16,273 nucleotides of DNA from an uncultured Clostridia bacterium (lineage in GTDB: Bacteria > Bacillota > Clostridia > Oscillospirales > Ruminococcaceae). Positions 7,116 to 15,117 of this stretch are shown here, one piece after another. The notes beneath the pieces were generated by a model that ran no database searches, was not told where the DNA came from, and saw only the letters and a program-made list of their open reading frames with translations. A program made the position numbers and the translations under genes. The stretch lies in the NCBI GenBank assembly GCA_946613705.1, contig CAMOFU010000023.1, forward strand, positions 1-16,273, written 5' to 3'. Every line of letters begins with the position of its first letter. Position 1 is the stretch's first letter.

Positions 7116-7602
7116 ACTGCAAAGCTTTGCAAAGGGCTTTGTATATGCATCGGCGGGAATAATACACTGTATAAAAAACGAGCGCAATATGAGGTTTCAT
7201 TTTTGCGCCGCTTTTTATGTGCTGATACTGATGAGGTTTTATGAGCTGAGCCGCGGCGAGCGGGCAGCTGTGTATATCGTTATAGGGCTGGTGATCGCCC
7301 TTGAAGCTCTCAACACTGCCGTTGAAGCAGTAGTTGATCTTGTGTCTCCCGAACGGACAAGGTTTGCGGGCATAGCAAAGGACTGTGCTGCGGGGGCAGT
7401 GCTGGCCGCAGCAGCAGCGGCGGCAGCTGTGGGGATAGCTGTGTTTTGGGATAAAGATGCATTCGGCAGGATAGGCAGGTATTTTGCGGATAATATCCCT
7501 ATGCTCGTGCTGCTGATATTGTCTGTGCCGATCTGGCTGGCAGTGATATTTTTGCCGTCGGGGAAAAACAAGGGAAAGGATAAGGAAAAGGAAGATGAGT
7601 GA
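7099..7602 (+). CDS. dgkA: Diacylglycerol/undecaprenol kinase, DgkA family, with C-terminal extension
   Basis: A 167-residue small integral membrane lipid kinase. In Gram-positives the family phosphorylates undecaprenol, recycling the lipid carrier of cell-wall synthesis. The signature is E69-A-L-N-T-A-V-E76 followed by VVDL and, near 94, KDCAAGAVL, which supply the ATP/metal and catalytic residues. Three membrane segments (about 33-48, 56-72, 96-115) form the usual core. It is longer than the usual 110-135 residues: an extra hydrophobic segment at about 134-152 and a charged Lys/Glu/Asp tail follow. The start lies inside ybeY with only a weak ribosome binding site, suggesting translational coupling. 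The 3' end overlaps era by 8 bases. Confidence 0.9.
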   Translation: MNIKAELQSFAKGFVYASAGIIHCIKNERNMRFHFCAAFYVLILMRFYELSRGERAAVYIVIGLVIALEALNTAVEAVVDLVSPERTRFAGIAKDCAAGAVLAAAAAAAAVGIAVFWDKDAFGRIGRYFADNIPMLVLLILSVPIWLAVIFLPSGKNKGKDKEKEDE

Positions 7603-8509
7603 GAAGGTCAATACAAATACAAGGAATGCGTTCGTTACGATAATCGGCAGGCCGAATGTCGGCAAATCGTCGCTGCTGAATGCGCTTATAGGTGAGAGGA
7701 TAGCCGCCGTAAGTGCCAAGCCGCAGACGACGCGCACCAAGATAACGGGTGTGCTGACACGCGGAGGGACGCAGTATGTTTTTATCGATACTCCGGGTAT
7801 GCACAGGGCGAAGAATAAGCTGTCCGAGCACATGGTGAAGAATATAAACGATTCGGTAGCAGAGGCAGAGACCGCACTGCTCGTCATAGACTGCACCAAG
7901 GGGATATCAGAGCCCGAAAGAGCTTTGGCTGCCGAGTTTTCAAGGCGCTCGCACGTTATACTCGTTGTCAATAAGATAGACCTGATCGAGGACAAGACCG
8001 AGCTTATCTCGAAGCTTGCCGAGTATTCGGGGCTTTATGATTTTGAAGAGATCATTCCCGTGAGCGTAAAGGAGCAGGACGGGCTTGAGCTTGTGATGCA
8101 GGCGATAGACAGGTTCTCTGCCGAGGGACCGCATTATTTCCCCGACGATATGCTGACCGATCAGCCCGAAAAGGTGATAATGGCGGAGATGATAAGAGAG
8201 AAAGCACTTAATGCGCTGAATGATGAGATACCGCACGGAATAGCCGTTACGATAGAGAGCCTTAACGAACGTACCGACAGCAGCGGCGAGGATATACTGG
8301 ATATATCTGCGACCATTTACTGTGAGAGAGAATCGCACAAGGGAATAGTTATCGGCAAGAGAGGCTCGATGCTCGGCAAGATCGGCGCAGATGCAAGAGC
8401 GGAGCTTGAAGCGTTCTTTGCGATAAAGGTCAATCTGCAATGCTGGGTAAAGGTCAAGGAGGGCTGGAGAAACCGCGAAGCGCTTATCAAGAATTTCGGT
8501 CTGAGCTGA
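7595..8509 (+). CDS. era: GTPase Era
   Basis: A 304-residue Era GTPase, which binds the 3' end of 16S rRNA and acts as a 30S assembly checkpoint at the membrane/cytosol. G1 is GRPNVGKSS at 18-26, the G2 region is KPQTTRTKITG around 42-52, G3 is DTPG at 65-68 and G4 is NKID at 126-129. A C-terminal KH domain spans about 205-300, with the RNA-binding GxxG loop in VIGKRGSMLGKIG. The length is normal (about 300). The ATG at 7595 overlaps the dgkA end, with GGAAAAGGAAG before it. In B. subtilis cdd sits between dgkA and era; here they abut directly. A terminator follows. Confidence 0.97.
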   Translation: MSEKVNTNTRNAFVTIIGRPNVGKSSLLNALIGERIAAVSAKPQTTRTKITGVLTRGGTQYVFIDTPGMHRAKNKLSEHMVKNINDSVAEAETALLVIDCTKGISEPERALAAEFSRRSHVILVVNKIDLIEDKTELISKLAEYSGLYDFEEIIPVSVKEQDGLELVMQAIDRFSAEGPHYFPDDMLTDQPEKVIMAEMIREKALNALNDEIPHGIAVTIESLNERTDSSGEDILDISATIYCERESHKGIVIGKRGSMLGKIGADARAELEAFFAIKVNLQCWVKVKEGWRNREALIKNFGLS

Positions 8510-8556
8510 TTATTTTTCCACACATACCTCTGCCGCCTTTGCAGATACTAATTTCA

Positions 8557-8590
8557 GTGAACGGCAGGTTCGGACGTGCCGTTTGATTTT
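8557..8590 (+). terminator. Terminator after era
   Basis: ACGGCA (8561-8566) pairs with TGCCGT (8577-8582), extended outward by an A-T and two G-T pairs, with a 10-base loop and the tail TTGATTTT. The stem is short, so termination may be partial and yqzL-recO could receive read-through. No clear promoter lies between this and yqzL. Confidence 0.6.
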
Positions 8591-8612
8591 AGTACGGGCA
8601 GGAGGCGGAGCC

Positions 8613-8747
8613 GTGTTCTGGGAAATCTTCATGCGCAGCGGCAAGATAGCGGATTATCTGAGATATAAGCATTCATCGGAGGGCAGAGACAATGATAACG
8701 CTGAAGGGGCTTGTGATAAGAGAAGAGCCGAAGGGCGAGAGCAGTAA
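8613..8747 (+). CDS. yqzL: YqzL-family small protein
   Basis: A 44-residue protein starting with GTG, eight bases after AGGAGG (8600-8605, in GGCAGGAGGCGGAGCC). The N-terminal part MFWEIFMRSGKIADYLRYKH resembles the Bacillus YqzL pattern (start, aromatic, W, F, x-TG-x-I-x-x-YL-x-x-K) and the location between era and recO is the conserved one for yqzL. The function is unknown. The last 18 codons overlap the beginning of recO in another frame (56 bases shared), so residues after about 26 are constrained by recO and may not be conserved. Start and frame rest on the ribosome binding site plus the family pattern. Confidence 0.75.
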   Translation: MFWEIFMRSGKIADYLRYKHSSEGRDNDNAEGACDKRRAEGREQ

Positions 8748-9447
8748 GCTGATCTATGCCCTTACCAGAGAGCGTGGAGTTTTGAGCATATTTGTGCGCG
8801 GCGGAATGAAGAGCGGAAAGTATGCCTCTGCAACGCAGCTTTATGTTTATTCGGAGCTCTGCTGCGAGGAAAAGACAAATGCAAGGGGCGAGACACAATA
8901 CTATCTTAACAGTGCCGAGCCGATAAATATGTTCTTTGAGCTGAGGCTCGATGTTTATAAGTCTGCACTTGCAGCATATCTCACAGAGCTGCTGTATTAC
9001 TCGCGGATAGAGGGTGCGCGTGACAAGAACGATGTGCTGCGGCTCACTCTTAACACGCTGTATTATATCAATGAGGGCAAAAAGGACCGCGAGCTGCTGA
9101 AATCTATCTTTGAGTTCAGGCTCATCTGCGACACGGGCTTTCGTCCGAATCTGATAGGCTGTGCAAAGTGCTACAAGTACGAGGACGAGATCATGTATTT
9201 CAATATCCGTGCGGGAGAGATGGAGTGCAGCAGCTGCTGCCGTAACAAGGAAAGCCTTTACGGCGTATTGCTTGACCCGAAGCTGCTTTACATAGTAAGG
9301 CACATCGCGCTGACGGATTTTGAACGGCTGTTTGCTATAAAGGTCTCTCCAAAATATCAGCAGCAGCTTACAGAGTTTACCGAAAGAATCGTGAGATATT
9401 ATTTTTCGGACAAGTTTGAAACACTTGCGTTTTACAGATCGTTATAA
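8692..9447 (+). CDS. recO: DNA repair protein RecO
   Basis: A 251-residue recombination mediator that, with RecR, loads RecA on SSB-coated single-stranded DNA. An N-terminal OB-fold (about 1-80; LVIREEPKGESSKLIYALT, then LSIFVRGGMK) precedes a helical domain. A Cys4 zinc site comes from C157-x2-C160 (GCAKCYKY) and C179-x2-C182 (CSSCC), after the family string DTGFRPNL. The length is typical. The ATG at 8692 lies inside yqzL, nine bases after GGAGG (8678-8682). It leads a run of DNA maintenance genes: mutS2 begins 23 bases after its stop. Confidence 0.93.
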   Translation: MITLKGLVIREEPKGESSKLIYALTRERGVLSIFVRGGMKSGKYASATQLYVYSELCCEEKTNARGETQYYLNSAEPINMFFELRLDVYKSALAAYLTELLYYSRIEGARDKNDVLRLTLNTLYYINEGKKDRELLKSIFEFRLICDTGFRPNLIGCAKCYKYEDEIMYFNIRAGEMECSSCCRNKESLYGVLLDPKLLYIVRHIALTDFERLFAIKVSPKYQQQLTEFTERIVRYYFSDKFETLAFYRSL

Positions 9448-9470
9448 CATAAATACAGAAGGTGATACCC

Positions 9471-11852
9471 TTGAATAAATATTATGAAAAGCTGGAGCTG
9501 CATAAGATACTGGAGCTGCTGGCGGAAAAATGCTCAAACGAGTCGTCAAAGCGGCTTGCAAGAGAGATCGAGCCCTGCGGCGATATTGAGCAGGTTCGGG
9601 AAGAGATAAGCAAGACAAGCTGCGCACTGGAGCTGTCGATAAAGCTGGGGAACCCGGTGTTTTACAATTTTAAGGATATATCGGCATCTGTCAAGCGTGC
9701 CGAATCGGGAGCAGCACTGTCTTTAGGTGAGCTTATCGAGATCAAAAGAATGCTTCAGCAGATCGGAATGCTTTGCAGCTGGTATTCGGATGTGCTCGAT
9801 AAGGATAATCCGCTCGATGTGTATTTTGAGCAGCTGTTCCCCAACAAGTATCTTGCCGACAGGCTTGAAGCGGCGATCATAGATAAGGATACGCTCGCCG
9901 ACGATGCAAGCCCCGCGCTGAATTCTATCAGAAGGAAGATACGCAATTCCGAGGCAAGGATAAGAGAAACACTTGATAAGATGATAAAGTCCTCATCAAC
10001 GCAGAAGTATTTGCAGGATTCGATCGTTACGATGAGGGACGGAAGATTTGTCCTGCCTGTAAAGACCGAGCATAAGGGGCAGATAAGCGGGCTTGTTCAT
10101 GACACCTCGGCTACGGGCTCTACTCTTTTTATCGAACCGATGTCGGTAGTTGAGGCAAACAACGATATAAGAATACTTAAAGGCGAGGAGCAGGACGAGA
10201 TACACAGGATAATCATGGAGCTTTCGGAAGAGACTGCACGGTTTGCCGAGCAGCTCATGTCAGGCTTTCGGGCAAGTGTGCAGCTTGATCTGATATTCGC
10301 AAAGTCAGGGCTTGCTGCCGTGATGAATGCCTGCGAGCCCGAGCTCAACGATGAAAATGTGATCGTGCTGCATAAGGCGCGTCACCCGCTGATAGATAAG
10401 CACAGAGTGGTGCCGATAGATCTCTCCCTCGGCGGTGAGCATGATACGCTCATCATAACAGGACCGAATACGGGCGGAAAAACCGTGGTCCTGAAAACTG
10501 TGGGACTGCTCACGCTGATGACGATGTGCGGTCTGCTTATCCCTGTGTCGGACGGCAGTAAGGTGTGTATCTACAAAAACATACTCGTCGATATCGGAGA
10601 TCAGCAGTCGATCGAACAGAGCCTTTCGACCTTTTCGGCTCATATGAATAATGTTATCGGTATACTTGGTACTGCCGATTACAGGAGCCTTGTGCTGCTT
10701 GACGAGCTGGGCTCGGGCACCGATCCGATAGAGGGTGCGGCGCTGGCTGTTTCGATCATAGAGAGACTGCGCTCGCAGGGCGCATCAATAATAACCACCA
10801 CTCATTATCAGGAGCTTAAAATGTACGCGATAGATACAAGCGGTGTTGAGAATGCCTCCTGTGAATTTGATGTTGAAACTATGCAGCCGACCTACAGGCT
10901 CATTATCGGCACACCCGGAAAGTCAAATGCTTTTTCTATCTCGCAGAGGCTTGGTATTCCTGCCGATGTCATCAGCCACGCGAAGGAGCTTGTGTCTGAT
11001 GATAACAGGAGGTTTGAGCGGATAATCGACAGCCTTGAGAAGATGCGTACCGAGCTTGAAGCACAGAGGTCCGCAGCAGAGACTGACAGGCGCGCAGCCG
11101 CGGAGCTGAGAGAGCAGCTTGAAGCTGAAAAGGAGAGGTTCTACGACAAAAAGGAAGAGGAACTCGAAGCTGCAAGGCGAAGAGCAGGAGATATAGTCAA
11201 CAGTGTGCAGCGGGAGTCTCAGGCATTGATAGATGAGCTTGAAAAGCTCAGAAAGGAGAAGGACGCTGCGGACTTTTCCGACAGAGCTTTGCAGGCGCGG
11301 AGAGATCAGCGCTCGGTAATGAACAAGCTGTATCTTGAAGCTAATCCTGTTTCTGACAGCCGCAATGAGGACTATGTGCTTCCGCGGCCGCTGAAAAAGG
11401 GCGACAGCGTTATCGTGGCAGATACCAAGAGGAAGGCTGTTGTTCTCACTCCGCCCGACAGCAAGGGCATATGCTTTATCCAGAGCGGCATGATGAAGGT
11501 CAAGATAGATGTTTCTAAGCTGCGGCTGGCTGAGCCCGAAAAGCCTCGGAAGCAGAAGAAGGGCTCGGGTGTTTCCACCAAGGGAGTCGAGAGCCGCATG
11601 ACGAGAAAGATTCAGTCGGAGCTTGATATCAGAGGCTACACAGCAGACGAGGGCGTTTACGAGGTGGATAATTTCCTCGATGCGGCAGTGCTCTCGGGAA
11701 TAGGGATAGTGACGATAATCCACGGCAAGGGTACGGGAGTGCTTAAAAATGCAGTGAGAGCGCATCTCAAACGTCACCCCCACGTCAAGTCGTCAAGACG
11801 GGGGCTTTACGGTGAGGGCGAGGACGGAGTTACCGTTGTTGAGCTGAAATGA
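9471..11852 (+). CDS. mutS2: Endonuclease MutS2
   Basis: A 793-residue MutS2, a MutS-family ATPase without the mismatch-recognition domains. In different bacteria it restrains recombination or acts on stalled or collided ribosomes. It has a core/lever region (about 1-300), then the ATPase with Walker A GPNTGGKT at 331-338 and Walker B LLDELGSGTDP around 408-418. A charged coiled coil lies at about 510-615 and a C-terminal Smr domain from about 715, with LDIRGY and HGKGTG (751-756). The start is TTG at 9471, six bases after AGAAGGTG; an in-frame GTG at 9462 lies within that ribosome binding site. It is part of the yqzL-to-MBL operon and ends 14 bases before cdd. Confidence 0.95.
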   Translation: MNKYYEKLELHKILELLAEKCSNESSKRLAREIEPCGDIEQVREEISKTSCALELSIKLGNPVFYNFKDISASVKRAESGAALSLGELIEIKRMLQQIGMLCSWYSDVLDKDNPLDVYFEQLFPNKYLADRLEAAIIDKDTLADDASPALNSIRRKIRNSEARIRETLDKMIKSSSTQKYLQDSIVTMRDGRFVLPVKTEHKGQISGLVHDTSATGSTLFIEPMSVVEANNDIRILKGEEQDEIHRIIMELSEETARFAEQLMSGFRASVQLDLIFAKSGLAAVMNACEPELNDENVIVLHKARHPLIDKHRVVPIDLSLGGEHDTLIITGPNTGGKTVVLKTVGLLTLMTMCGLLIPVSDGSKVCIYKNILVDIGDQQSIEQSLSTFSAHMNNVIGILGTADYRSLVLLDELGSGTDPIEGAALAVSIIERLRSQGASIITTTHYQELKMYAIDTSGVENASCEFDVETMQPTYRLIIGTPGKSNAFSISQRLGIPADVISHAKELVSDDNRRFERIIDSLEKMRTELEAQRSAAETDRRAAAELREQLEAEKERFYDKKEEELEAARRRAGDIVNSVQRESQALIDELEKLRKEKDAADFSDRALQARRDQRSVMNKLYLEANPVSDSRNEDYVLPRPLKKGDSVIVADTKRKAVVLTPPDSKGICFIQSGMMKVKIDVSKLRLAEPEKPRKQKKGSGVSTKGVESRMTRKIQSELDIRGYTADEGVYEVDNFLDAAVLSGIGIVTIIHGKGTGVLKNAVRAHLKRHPHVKSSRRGLYGEGEDGVTVVELK

Positions 11853-11866
11853 TCTGAGGTGGATAT

Positions 11867-12247
11867 ATGAGTGACAAGGAATTGTTTGAGCTTGCAGTCA
11901 AAGCCGCGGGGAATTCATATTGCAGGTATTCCTCTTTCAGCGTGGGTGCGGCGCTGCTTGCAGCTGACGGCAGAGTTTTTACCGGCTGCAATGTGGAGAA
12001 TTCGTCGTATCCGCTTACTAACTGTGCCGAGCGTACAGCGGTGTTCAAGGCTGTCTCGGAGGGGTGCAGAGAGTTTGCGGCGATAGCAGTGGCAGGAAGC
12101 GGCAGCGGAGATTTTTCACAGCGGTGCCTGCCGTGCGGAGCCTGTTTGCAGGTGCTGAGTGAGTTCTGCGGCAGCGGGCTCAGAGTGATTCTTGCTGACA
12201 GGGCATATACCTTGGGTGAGCTCCTGCCGTATAATTTCAGGCTATGA
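11867..12247 (+). CDS. cdd: Cytidine deaminase
   Basis: A 126-residue cytosolic cytidine/deoxycytidine deaminase of pyrimidine salvage. The zinc site is C53-A-E55 in TNCAERTA (E55 being the proton shuttle) and P-C90-G-A-C93. Substrate contacts are suggested by GCNVENSSYP at 40-49. The usual PCGACRQ appears as PCGACLQ, a change outside the zinc ligands. The length is typical of the small homotetrameric type. The ATG at 11867 follows GAGGTGG. In B. subtilis cdd lies upstream of era; here it is between mutS2 and ligA, 16 bases from the latter. Confidence 0.95.
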   Translation: MSDKELFELAVKAAGNSYCRYSSFSVGAALLAADGRVFTGCNVENSSYPLTNCAERTAVFKAVSEGCREFAAIAVAGSGSGDFSQRCLPCGACLQVLSEFCGSGLRVILADRAYTLGELLPYNFRL

Positions 12248-12263
12248 TCGGGGAGTGAACAGA

Positions 12264-14243
12264 TTGGATAATACAAACAGCAAGGTGCAGCGAATGAAGC
12301 AGATCAATGATCTGCTTTCAAAGGCTGCCGACAGATATTATAATTCGTCAGAGACGATAATGACCGATGCGGAGTATGACAGGCTGTACAGTGAGCTTGA
12401 AGCGCTCGAAGCCGAAACAGGTACGATACTCGGCGGCAGTATGACACAGAGGGTAGGGTTTGAGGTGTCGTCCTATCTGCCGAAGGTCACTCACCCGCGC
12501 AGAATGCTTTCTCTTGACAAGACCAAGGACAGAGCGGCGCTGCGTGACTGGCTGGGTGAGCAGAGGGGCTTCCTGTCATGGAAGCTTGACGGGCTGACTG
12601 TCTGCCTGTATTACGACGGCGGAAGGCTGACTCAGGCAGTGTCCCGCGGCAACGGAGAGGTCGGCGAGGATCTGACGGCGAATGCAGCACACATCAGAGG
12701 TATCCCGAGACAGATACCCTTTAAGGGGCATCTTGCACTCAGAGGCGAGGCACTGATCGGGTACTCGGATTTTGAGCGCGTGAACGATACGCTCCCCGAG
12801 GGGACAGAACCGTATAAGAATCCGCGCAACCTTGCTTCGGGAACACTGCGAAGCCTTGACCCGAGAGTGGTGGCAGAGAGGGCTGTCAACTTCTTTGCAT
12901 TTACGCTTGCCGAAGCTGAGGGCTATGACAATAAGACTGTCTCGGGGGGGCTTGAATGGCTTGCGTCACTGGGATTCCAGACGGTCTACGGCAGGACTGT
13001 AGACCGTGAGACACTGATACCTGCTATAGAGTGGTTCGAGCATGAGATCGTCAATAACGATTTCCCGTCGGACGGTCTTGTTCTGAGCTATGATGATGTG
13101 GAGTACGGCAGAAGCCTCGGAGAAACAGTTCATCACCCGAGAAGCGGAATGGCATTCAAATGGGCAGACGAAACAGCCGATACCGTCGTGCGCGAGATAG
13201 AGTGGTCACCGAGCAGAACAGGGCTTATAAACCCCGTGGCAGTATTTGATACGGTCGAGCTGGAGGGCACCTCGGTCTCAAGGGCATCTCTGCATAATAT
13301 CAGTATAATGAAAAAGCTGAACCTTGCAGTCGGAGATACTGTATCGGTCTACAAGGCGAATATGATCATACCCGTCGTGGGTGAGAACAAGACACATCAT
13401 GACTGCGATGCGGTGACTCCTGCCATTATCGGCACCTGTCCCTCATGCGGAATGCCGACAAGGGTGCAGACCTCCGATGACGGTGTTGAGACGCTGATGT
13501 GCGATAACAGCGACTGCCCGGCAAAGCATCTTGGCAGGTTTGAGCATTTTGTTTCCCGCGATGCAATGGATATCTCGGGCTTTGCCGCATCTACGGTCAG
13601 GGTCTTTGTTGAAAACGGATTTATCAGGGAGTATAAGGACTTCTTTCATCTGGCGGAGCACAAGGACAAGATCGTTTCTCTTGAAGGCTTCGGTGAGAGA
13701 TCCTATGAGCTGCTGACATCGGCTGCCGAGGCTGCCAGAAAGACAGAGCTCAGCCGCGTGCTGTATTCTCTCGGCATACCGAACATAGGTCGCTCTGCTT
13801 CAAGGCTTATATGTGCAGAGTATCCCGATACCGAGAAGCTTGAAAAGCTTACAAAAGATGAGCTTATGCTGATCGACGGGATAGGAGAGAAGCTTGCCGA
13901 TGATTATGTCGGTTATTTCAGCCGTGAGCATGAGCTTAATGAATATCATGCGCTTTTGAAGGAGCTTGAGATAGCTCTGCCCCGGGCTGCCGAAAGCTCC
14001 TCAGGGATAGCAGGGAAGACCTTTGTTATTACAGGCGCTGTGCATATGTGGAAGAACCGTAACGAGCTGAAGGATTATATCGAGGCCAAAGGCGGGAAGA
14101 CTGCATCTGCTGTTTCGGGCAAGACAGATTATCTCATCAATAACGATGCCTCGTCGGGGTCGGGCAAGAACAAGAAGGCAAAGGAACTCGGTATACCGAT
14201 AATCACCGAGGAAGAGTTCAGTCGGCTTGTCGGGCAGGGGTGA
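12264..14243 (+). CDS. ligA: NAD-dependent DNA ligase LigA, divergent type
   Basis: A 659-residue NAD+-dependent ligase that seals nicks in replication and repair. Domain Ia with YY...DAEYDRLYSEL (25-45) binds NMN; the adenylation motif is WKLDG with nucleophile K107 and D109. NPRNLASGTLRSLDP and TSVSRASLHN complete the nucleotidyltransferase/OB core. The zinc finger is C392-x2-C395 and C413-x4-C418; helix-hairpin-helix repeats follow, and a BRCT domain lies at about 585-659. Several motifs differ from the common form: RGNGEVGED for RGDGxxGED, and LASGTLRSLD for AAAGSLRQLD. All catalytic residues I can see are kept. The TTG at 12264 is chosen: GGGGAG lies eight bases upstream, and the extension back to 12192 would read inside cdd. 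Confidence 0.93.
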   Translation: MDNTNSKVQRMKQINDLLSKAADRYYNSSETIMTDAEYDRLYSELEALEAETGTILGGSMTQRVGFEVSSYLPKVTHPRRMLSLDKTKDRAALRDWLGEQRGFLSWKLDGLTVCLYYDGGRLTQAVSRGNGEVGEDLTANAAHIRGIPRQIPFKGHLALRGEALIGYSDFERVNDTLPEGTEPYKNPRNLASGTLRSLDPRVVAERAVNFFAFTLAEAEGYDNKTVSGGLEWLASLGFQTVYGRTVDRETLIPAIEWFEHEIVNNDFPSDGLVLSYDDVEYGRSLGETVHHPRSGMAFKWADETADTVVREIEWSPSRTGLINPVAVFDTVELEGTSVSRASLHNISIMKKLNLAVGDTVSVYKANMIIPVVGENKTHHDCDAVTPAIIGTCPSCGMPTRVQTSDDGVETLMCDNSDCPAKHLGRFEHFVSRDAMDISGFAASTVRVFVENGFIREYKDFFHLAEHKDKIVSLEGFGERSYELLTSAAEAARKTELSRVLYSLGIPNIGRSASRLICAEYPDTEKLEKLTKDELMLIDGIGEKLADDYVGYFSREHELNEYHALLKELEIALPRAAESSSGIAGKTFVITGAVHMWKNRNELKDYIEAKGGKTASAVSGKTDYLINNDASSGSGKNKKAKELGIPIITEEEFSRLVGQG

Positions 14244-14247
14244 TACT

Positions 14248-15069
14248 ATGCTGCTTAAACATAACACCGTGACCTTGCTGAAATACTCGGGTACCAACAC
14301 ATATCTGATCCGCGGCAGGAACGGCTCTCTGTTGTTTGATACGGGCTGGGCGGGGACCTTTCCTTTGCTTTGCCGTATGCTCGGAGAAAAAAAGCTGCGG
14401 CTCCAGGATATCAGCTATGTGCTGATATCTCACTTTCACCCCGACCATATGGGTATTGCACAGCAGATCGCCGATGCGGGTGCGGTCATAGCTGTGATGG
14501 ACGTTCAGAAGGACTATATCCACAGCTCCGATCATATTTTTGAGAAGGAACGGCGCAGCGATTTCGTCCCTGTGGATGATAAAAAGGTTAGGATAGTGCC
14601 GATCACCGAGAGCAGGAGCTTTTTGAATGAGCTCGGTATAAGCGGCGAGATCTTTGCTGCACGCGGGCACAGCGACGACAGCATTTCGCTCTGGCTCGAT
14701 AAAGAGCGGGCACTTTTTGTCGGTGACCTTGCCCCGCTCTATGAGCTTGAACTGCATAAGGGTACCGAAACAGGTGCTTCGTGGGAGCGGTTGCTTGCTC
14801 TGCGTCCAAAGACCGTTTATTACGGTCATGCCGCCCCTGCATCGCCCGACAAGGCGATGCTTTCCGAGCCTGCTGCGCAGGAGACAGATGTATATGCGCT
14901 CGTCAGGCAGATAACACGGCTTGCAGACAAGGGAGTGAGCGCTGATGTCATCAAGGAAAAAACAGGCGCAGACGAGGTCTTTATCCGTGATGTGATAAGA
15001 ATGTATGTGACCCACCCGAATGTGAGCGTTCAGGGAATACTGGACAGGATAGAGATAAAGGGCAGATAA
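14248..15069 (+). CDS. Metallo-beta-lactamase-fold hydrolase
   Basis: A 273-residue soluble MBL-fold hydrolase; substrate unknown. The dinuclear metal site is complete: H62-x-H64-x-D66-H67 in SHFHPDHMG, H141 in GHSDD, D160 in FVGDL and H194 in YYGHAAP, with an early LLFDTGW strand-loop. The C-terminal ~60 residues are helical and could form a small winged-helix-like lid. This layout fits the broad glyoxalase II/hydrolase group, but nothing points to a specific substrate. The ATG at 14248 follows GGGGTGAT and begins 4 bases after the ligA stop; an upstream TTG at 14227 lies inside ligA and has no ribosome binding site. It is the last gene of the yqzL-recO-mutS2-cdd-ligA operon. Confidence 0.88.
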   Translation: MLLKHNTVTLLKYSGTNTYLIRGRNGSLLFDTGWAGTFPLLCRMLGEKKLRLQDISYVLISHFHPDHMGIAQQIADAGAVIAVMDVQKDYIHSSDHIFEKERRSDFVPVDDKKVRIVPITESRSFLNELGISGEIFAARGHSDDSISLWLDKERALFVGDLAPLYELELHKGTETGASWERLLALRPKTVYYGHAAPASPDKAMLSEPAAQETDVYALVRQITRLADKGVSADVIKEKTGADEVFIRDVIRMYVTHPNVSVQGILDRIEIKGR

Positions 15070-15075
15070 ATAAAC

Positions 15076-15117
15076 ACGGCAGCACCCGTTCTGATCGAGT
15101 GCTGCCGTTTGTTATTT
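15076..15117. terminator. Bidirectional terminator between MBL hydrolase and DUF218 genes
   Basis: A perfect 10-bp repeat ACGGCAGCAC (15076-15085) / GTGCTGCCGT (15099-15108) with a 13-base loop has TTGTTATTT on the plus side and, on the minus strand, GTTTATTTA. It sits between convergent stops at 15069 and 15112 and should end transcripts from both sides. Confidence 0.88.

Noticed and set aside
7378..7440. Alanine-rich GCA/GCG run in dgkA as a possible simple-sequence repeat
   Set aside because: It encodes a hydrophobic membrane helix with mixed codons, so it is ordinary coding sequence and not a phase-variable repeat.
7045..7995. A 316-codon minus-strand frame across ybeY, dgkA and era
   Set aside because: It runs antisense through three recognised genes and their overlaps, with no plausible start signal or protein pattern.
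10923..11783. A 286-codon minus-strand frame opposite the end of mutS2
   Set aside because: Antisense shadow of the coiled-coil and Smr region; histidine- and cysteine-rich composition without domain features.
12192..12263. Longer ligA form starting at 12192
   Set aside because: It would overlap the last 56 bases of cdd, has no ribosome binding site, and the added residues do not resemble LigA N-termini.
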